From assembly GCA_944472135.2 (NCBI GenBank), contig OX235262.1, positions 89,254,903-89,318,902 on the forward strand: a stretch of 64,000 nucleotides of DNA, written 5' to 3'. The DNA is from Trichobilharzia regenti (Eukaryota; Platyhelminthes; Trematoda; Strigeidida; Schistosomatidae). Position numbers and translations under genes: made by a program. Shown here one piece after another: positions 53,984 through 62,900 of the stretch. The notes beneath the pieces are model-generated. The model was not told the origin of the DNA. It saw nothing but the letters and a program-made list of their open reading frames with translations, and made no database searches. Numbering within the stretch: position 1 is the stretch's first letter; every line of letters begins with the position of its first letter.

Positions 53984-56900
53984 GAGGTGATCACGGATTG
54001 ATATCAGTTAGAGAACCATTGAAAGCCAGGGAGTAGTGGACACTGTTTCCTCCTAGTTTGGGGATCATCGGGAGTACGCACCCGCTGAGGTTCGAACCCA
54101 GGACCTTCCGGTTACAAGGCAAGCTCGTATACCATTCAGCCACTGGGACCCGATTCAATGGCCAACTCATGAATTCTAACTTTTACCAATTCGTGATTTA
54201 GCGCTACCCCAACCAATGTCATCGTCGGGTATATATATATATATATATATATGAATAGCTTTATTTAGTACAGCGTTTACATATTGTACAAAATTTTCAG
54301 CCTAGTTTATTTCATAATATTTTCCCTTCATCATGAATCTTCAAATAAAATATCATGTGACAGTAGACTATTTGAAACACTTCTACCTGATATGAAGTAC
54401 AAACCAAGAAATTACGATGTCTCTTCCTTGTCTTCTACAGCAAATGCATGTAATTTGGTTGAATGGCAATTAGAAAAGGTTCAGGAATCCATTCTGTGGA
54501 CTTAGGATACGACCCTACGAACAGCTCTCTCTTGCATTGCAATACTTCCCAACCTACGATTATGTTTTTTTATCACCATAACCGGAAACTTGCGAATCAG
54601 CAAGATGTGTGAACACATTCTGTCTGTCTGTTTTCGACATAGAACTTTGGACATGTGTGCATGAGTTCAAGTCGCCACACTCCCTCTTTGTAGCACACAA
54701 AACAAGAGAAGAAAGTTGAAGAAATGCATAATAGAGACAGTAAACAGAGGTGTGAGACAAAGGAATAGTAATGACGAAGATCAAAACAGTTTCAGGGAGT
54801 GGATGCAACAATTGCACTAGCCATTGAGAACGATTTTCAGCCATATCACCAATTGTTCCCAGCTGTTGGCGTTTACCGTCCTAAGGCCCCCAACCAGGAA
54901 GTCTGCACCCTCCTACGTAGCTTAAGCTAACCATTGTGGATTTCATTGACTGATGAAGCCATGTTTTGGTTTGACCGCCGCCAGCTAGCTCTTTTCCAGC
55001 CTGACCCTATATCAGCTAACATCGCCCTTCGGTCGAGGAAGGCGATGACTAGGCACACGTGAACACATCAGTCGCCAGAGTATAAAACGTAATAAAGGCC
55101 ATATTTTATCAGATTTAAACAAACTGAACGGAAGAAAATAGTTGTGAAATATCGATGTGATTTTTCGGTAGCCCAAATTTAAGTAGGCCACCAAAAATAT
55201 ATGTATAAATCGTAATTGCTGATTTGCTTACCACCTAATCTTTTTTCTTTCTCTTATTTTCTTTACTATGTAGCATCATCTCAAGTTGACAATCTAATGG
55301 ATACTACTGGTATAACACTGAAGTCTAAACCAGTAGTTGGTGATATTGTTTCAGCTGGTGGACTTTCTGTTACTGCTATATTAAAAGGTAAATCTATCAT
55401 TCAAAGTTGAAAATTTGTACATGTTAAGATGAGAGCCGATAAAATGGTCACCTGCTATCTCTTCTTACTTTGAACTTTTCAGTCACTTTTATTTTAGCTG
55501 CTTACTTGTAGCAACAGAAGACAAGGGTCAAGCAACAGATCGTTTATTTGCGAAATCAACACATATTTATAGGTTTTCATGTACATTATTATAGATTATT
55601 GTTCGCAGACAGACACAGTCTTCTGATTGGTTGTTTCTCACTGAAGGTTAATCTTTCATCTATAAGTATAAAACTTGGGCACTGTAGTAGAGTATAACTC
55701 CATTATGGATAAGATTTTATTTTGATAAATCACACAGTGTTGTACAGTTAATACAGTTAATATAACTGTACAACACTGTGTGATTTATCAAAATAAAATC
55801 TTATCCATAATGGAGTTAATCTTTCATCTCTTTGTGGCTGTCTCTTGAAAGTCAAATCATGTATCTGTTCATTGCATCCGCCTACGCGAAGTCTGCTGTG
55901 ATTGGTTGTTGAGTCAGTCTTGTTCTTGTTTTCACATGACCAATATTTGGGACATGAACATTGACGTAAATTATTGTCTACCAATTCGGCTAGCAGACAG
56001 CTCTCACCATATACTGATGATGAGTACATAATATTAGGACATCTCTTGGTGCGTATTTACTGTACTTCTTGTATGGATGTATCTCTCTCTCATTAAGAAG
56101 GGGTTTTTTCAGTTAAGGGTGGAAGTCAGTTAACATTAAATTTGAATTCATAAAAATATCAAGTCAGCGGTACACAGATGCCCATATGCCAACAGCAAGT
56201 GTAGCAGAGTATGAACAACTTATTATGAAATGTCATTTGAAGTAGTCTCCAGTAATATTGTGGTGAGAGCTGTCTGCAAGCCAAAATTGTAGACAACAAT
56301 TTACGTCACTGTCCACGTCCCGAATTGGGGTCATGAGAAAAAACAATAACAAAGTTTAACCTTGAGGAACTCACCAACCAATCACAACAGACTTAACGTA
56401 TCCAATTTAGATTCGCAGATATATAGCTTAACTTTCTAAGAAGCGGCCACAAATAGCATAGAATAACCTTCAGCAAGAAAACAACCAATCAGAAGAGGGT
56501 GCTTCTCTGTTAACAATAACGCTAGTAATAATAATGGCAAAGCTTTATTTAAGACAGTATGCGAATATACGCTACAAAAATTTTCGGCGTATTCAGTTCC
56601 AAAGTACTTTTTCTTCACACAGGATTCACATATAAAGTAATAATCTAAAGTATATCTTCATTTCGTTGAAGAATTGTACAGTGTTTACTTGGGAGCAAGT
56701 TAAATCACCGAGCAAGTTTATGTATAGGTCATTTGATATAACTGGACGATTTAAACAATGATAAATCCAGATGAAATTAAGCATTTTGGAGGAAAGTAAG
56801 GCAAAGTTAAACTTTCGACACCACTAACAACCAATCAGCAAACGACCTCGAACGGACCAATCACATTAAAGAGGCACATATGATGAATGGAAATGTATAT

Positions 56901-59900
56901 TTATAGAAAAAAGCATAAAATAGATAATAAAAAAGGTTACATGGTATATCTTTCTCGAACATGTGAGAGGAAAATCTCCCAGTTTAGCATGGGACTGTCA
57001 ATGGAGAAGTTACACCATATCCTGTACATATATTCATCCAAATGACTATAAATGAGATCCTTTTGAGATACATTTATAGCCCTTATCCTATTTTCCAACC
57101 TGCCCCAAAATCCTTCATTAGAATTTGTATGTGTCCTCGTAACGGAATCCACAAAATCACTTGAATGGTTGTCTCTACGATGAATATATCCCAGAGATGA
57201 CAGCGAATTGTAGCCTTTCCGTGTGTATAATTGACCCCCGCTTAACAATTCTGGTAACAATAGGTATAAGAGTAGTTGCCTTTCTATCTGCTATCCTTAG
57301 GGAGAGAAGCGACCTAGCGAAAAATGTTCCTACGAAATAATAAAATTATGAGCATACCCTCTCTAGTGTTAGTAGGCTTCAAACATATAGCACAACGATG
57401 AACAAACCCATCAGTTGATTTGGTTTAGCTTTTTAAAGTCATGATACCACCACACAATCAAATTCGTTCTTTCCGGAGCAACTGAAATCTAAGAAATACT
57501 GGGAAACACTAACCTCCTCGAATTGCAACAACAGCCTTGTAAGGTCACGCATTAGAAATGAATCAGGCGCTATACAACATTGAACTGCGTTCGTGAACCT
57601 CATTGGATAATTCGACATCGTTCGTGAATCTCATTGGATAATTCGCTGATTGGTAGTTAGTGGTGTCGAAAGTTTAACTTCGCCGAAAGTAATTTCGGTA
57701 GCCCAATGATTTAAGCAGGCCGCCTTAAAAATAACAATAAAAATCCATCAATATCTTGATTTTCTCAATGGACGATGTGTTGCCTGGCCCTTGTCTTCTG
57801 TCGTTACTATATAAATGCATAAACATCTGGTTCACACGCTGATACCTTACAATGTCTTTCCTCCAGTTTCAATTCAATTTGTGTGAGATTCTCTTTACTT
57901 TTCATTTCTAATTCAACTTAGTACATTATCATGTTTTGTTTCATGTTTGGATATAGTCGATACACTTGTTTTCCAATGATTAGAGAGTGTCAAAATGAGA
58001 ATTTTTCATGAATTGGAAATATTTTTGTTTTTCAAGGTGTCTTAAATTGGTGCTAGAACTTAATACAGATTTCTCATTGTCACTGAACTAGTAGATTTAT
58101 GGTGATGTTAAGGAGTCATAGGTTTGTAATGTTAACTGAAATAAGACGTATATTTTGCAATCAGATTTTATAGTGAATACAAGTATTATGGGATTTTTAA
58201 CAAGTGGCACAGAATCCCAGGTATAAAGCTGTATACTGATTGGTAAATTATTCCCATAAATTCAGTTCGTAACTATAGTGCTGTTGTCTTCGTTGTTGTT
58301 TGATTTCAGTTACCCCGGAGCAGATTATCTGTGTACACCAGACTATGAGCCACACATGTGTTGAGGTTGAAGTAGGTTTAGCGGGATTTAAACCAGGGAC
58401 TCACCGACTGTTAGTCAAGTCCTCAATTCAATGAAGCATACAGTTTACAAACTAAGGGACCCACCATCAAGATATACATTTGATGATTACTTTTAGGCAG
58501 TATTAAACAGTCGACAGAAAGCTTTAGTGCTTTTTAATGCTATAATAGTAAAGCCTTTATATACAGTCTTTATGGAGTTTATACCCCCTCAAGCATTTAA
58601 TCCACCGCCACGATTATTTTCTGGTTTTAATAATGTTGTTTTCTCTGTTTACATTAGTTGTCACATGTATACCATCATGTGAAAATTATTGTTGATTGCT
58701 TTCTAATCTCATTTATTACAAATTTCCGTATTGGAATTATCTAATTCAGCTCTGTTAAGATAAAAGTATCAGTATATATTCATGTGGACAATAATGGATT
58801 CTATTTGTTCCTATATTTGTCTATTAGTGGAAATTGAAATAGACAACTTGATAAACTGATGAATTTGTGCTCTAATTACTAAGATCACCTCGAAATTTAA
58901 ATACAGTATGCTATGAACAAAACTGTTACTCATATAAGAAAATAAAATGAATATCTTTAATTATTCTTAATATATGTTTGTTTTGTTTTCATAACTAGAA
59001 TTCCGTGTGTCGATATTTCATCCCTATGGTGAATCATCTTCTATGAAATCTGAAACAAGTTCATGGGGGAATGCTAGACCTTGTGATTCACTTACTATCC
59101 TAGTTAAAGATATACAATGTCATCTTTCTCGTACAATAGAAGCTAAAATTGTACAAATGAATCCAAATAATTCTCTCAGTGAATGCTGTGTAACGACTGA
59201 GACAGAAGTCAACAACAAAAAGTCATCTGTTTCAGCAAGTCATGGTTCTAATTTGTTCAGTTCACCTAGTGAAACAATAAACTCTACACAATCCGGTGAT
59301 AACTATGGCCTACATCGAAATCTGTGTATTTCAGGCAAGTTTTTTGATGTTTTCTTTAAATGTCTTCTTGAACACAACTATTGACATAAGTATCTGTGTA
59401 TAGAGAAAAAAATTAGAAGGAGCTTAAGAGTAAAAATGGAGTTACTATAGATATTGAATTGATTTTCTGGAGTCGGGGAGCTAGCCACATGCCCAACCTT
59501 CCCTCTTTTCCTGGGCTTTGGACCGGCTGGAAAACTAGCGAACTAGTAAATGAGGAAAGGTTCAGGAAAAGTAAATCATGTGCGGATCAAATTTCAACTG
59601 TACACATCATCATCGTCGAACAGAGCATAAAATAGCAGTCAAACCCCTACCTCAACTTCATCGACTTTCAAAAGCCCTTCTACAGTTTTGACCGCAAAGT
59701 AATTTGGAAACTACTTCAACACTGTTGAGTACTCCAAGTCTTTATCAACCTCATCCAGCCACTACATGACAGTGTCACATGTCAGGTGATCCACAACGGA
59801 AAACTCAACGAAGCCTTTGAACTGAAGAGATGAGTAAGACAAGACTGCCTATTATCACCGATGGTATTCCTAATTGTGGTCTACTGGATTATGCGGAAGA

Positions 59901-62900
59901 CTGTGGGTAGCCAAAAGACAGGAATACATTGTACTGATAAGAAAACTCTAGCAGATCTGGATTTCTCGGATGATTTATGTCTAATGCCATACGAACTCGG
60001 AGACTTACAGGCGAAAACCAACAATCTGACAGAGGAACTGGCAAAGATAGGACTGCAAGCAAGTCTAGAGAAGATAAAAGGGATGAGGATAACAAGCCAA
60101 CGACAACAACAAATACCAATCAATATCAACGGAAGAAATTTGAAAGAGGTCACTTCATCCAATTATCTAGGAGAAATCGTTTCAACTACAGGCTGTGGCA
60201 CAGGATGAGAATGTCAAAACCAGCTAGGATCGGAAAGACAAGACAGATCTTCATCACTCTGAAATCAGTTTGGGTCAGAAAGTTGGCTTGTGCGACACGA
60301 AAGGCATTTGTAACAGATTGTTGTGAACTGTTTTATCAACAGTTACCTTCTCTGGCTACATACTGAAGATCAGATAGCCGGTCAGAAAGAATTAGCAATG
60401 AGAAACTCCAGGAACGAACTCATTAAGGGCCTATTGCTCAACAAATATTTCGAAAAAAAATGGAGACTGATAGGACACACACCGAGAAGACGATCAGGTG
60501 ACATCGCGCGCCAGGCCATCACTTGAGTGAAACCTGAATGGGAAACGGGAAGTTAGGCATGAGCCGAGAGCGACATCGGGGGTATTGTATGAAGAGATGA
60601 AGGCCTGTAGGGAATTGTGGGCGCAGATGAAAAGGACCTCAAAGAATAGGACAAAGTGGACCATCCTGATAACTTGAAAAATACAGGCAACTGTGCAAGA
60701 AATTATTACTTTACTATGCAACTATTTTTAACCCCTGTGTCGCGTTGAATTTACAGGTAAATTATCACCCTTTTTGTAACATGTTGATTTTGACGATTGA
60801 TTGCTGGCTAACTTTATCACCATTAAATTAGTGAATAGTATGTTCTGTAAAAACTGCCATCTATTAGTGCAGTGTCATTCACAGCGACCTGATCAAAAAG
60901 TCAGTATTTCTTTGGTTGTCGAATAATCAGTCTATTTTCAGTTGTTAGTTTCGCAGGGATTTCATTAGTTTTCAATTGTATATCACTAACTAAAATTAGT
61001 TAGAGAAGCAATGAAAAGCAGGAAGTACCAGTACCTGGTAACGGAAAGATTATGCGTTCGATCGCCAGTGGTATTATGGGTGTGTACTATCGAGGAGTTC
61101 CCAGATGGAAAGAAACAGCTTTTCAGTACTCCTTAGGATTTAATGGTTCTCTAACTGATGTCAGTTTGTAGTGTAGCCTAAAAGTTCAGTTCACTGAGTT
61201 TCATTTTCCAATAAGATTTAATTTTATCAATGGACAGCTTTTGTTGTTCACATTCACCAGTTACATCTCTGAATTGACTGTGTTATTTGTTATGTCATAT
61301 ACGAAATACATGCTGTATGAGTTAGCTTCTTACACTTCTTCTGATTGAGTAATAGCAATTTTTATTATTATTATTATTACTCCTGTAGGTATCTTTGATA
61401 TTGGTGTGGCAGAATTCACCTGCGATACTCGTCGAACACTAGAAATCTTAGATATCTATAACTCATGGTATCGTAGCAGTTTAGCTCGTCGTTTATTCTT
61501 GGGTAATGATGAACTAATTGATGCAGGTAAAGAATCTCTTTGTTTTTCAAGAACTTTTCATGGAGTTTCCTATGAATTAAATTCTGTATTCTTTTTTTAA
61601 AGACATATCTAATTTTATTTGTAGATTACTGTAAAATTACTTACATAAAAATCAGTTGCTCGGTCCTCTTTCAGCTGTATATGTGCTCAAACCGTAGAAG
61701 GTGTATGCCTCATGAGTTTACAACTTTCAGACAGTGTTATGGGTTTGGACATAGATTTGTCGTCTTCCAATTAAGCAGTCTAGTAATATTTTACACATAT
61801 GCACATAAGGCCTACTTTATATTCTGCGATTGTTGAGTAGAACTGACTGTTTTTAAACTTATTCACTAACCCTAAGTGATTATTTATTTTTGTCCTCCAG
61901 CTATCGTGCAATCCTGCGTTCGGTTCCTAGTGTGCTTATTGGTGCTCATTGCTAAAGAGTATCGAACTAGGGACAAAGAGTCGTACATTGCTTCTTGGTT
62001 TTCAATGATTATGTAAATGACTTCGAATGCCGATGAAATAAACATCGATTTATTCTTATATCTTAATAAGTTGTTTATGAAACAATTGAAGAGGCATCTG
62101 TCCTCCAACTATAGCCAAGGTTCTGAAAGCTGGCTCCCATCTAAAACGAAGTAAAAAAGCAGGATGTTCAGAATGATTTATTGACTAGTTTAACTAAGTT
62201 TTTAGCTAGGGTATTGAAGTTCGAAACTGCTGTGTCGAATCTGTGTTGATTATCACACTTTGTTGCCAAAGAAACAAATCTTTCTGTGATGACCATTAGG
62301 GTTTCAGTATGGCTAACACATTATCTAATATTCTACGCCCGGTAGTTCTGCAAAGGCTAAATGGAACTCTGGATCCAAACACATGAGAATCCGGTTGTCT
62401 TCAAGCCTGGACTAAGTTGTATTAATCGTATATTCACCTTCCAACAGGTTATGGATCACAGACATACATACTAGTGTCATATATATTTGCCATATTTCCT
62501 GACGTGAAAGGAGAATCTGGGTCCGTGCTTCAGAAGGTGTTGTGACAGCTATTCCCTGTAAAATGACTACCCAGAAACTACACTTCGACGACAGCTTTGC
62601 ATTAGCTAAGCTCAGATACATATTCCTCTGTTCGACTGGGTCATTTGGTACATGATCTATTTCCCTTACTTGAAGAACTCAATCGGTCTTCCCTATGTAT
62701 GTGTTGTTTGCTGTTGTTATTTCCTTAGTTTCCGAGTGGAACATAGGGTATCAATAGCACATGTCCATTTCACCTTGTTTTCTACAGTTCTTTTAACCCA
62801 CATACGCAAATATAGACTGGTAATCCCAGTGGAATGTGACATCATCATAGCATTTTATTTTTTTATTTTATTTTTGGTTACAGCTTGATGCCACACCGTA

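Larger units (their letters stand above)
56263..57806 (+). repeat. LTR copy interrupted by element X
   Basis: 56263-56520 (GTGAGAGCTGTCTGC ... CTGTTAACAATAAC) and about 57740-57806 (ATTTTCTCAATGG, TTGCCTGGCCCTTGTCTTCT) are the two parts of one LTR in plus orientation. Confidence 0.75.
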
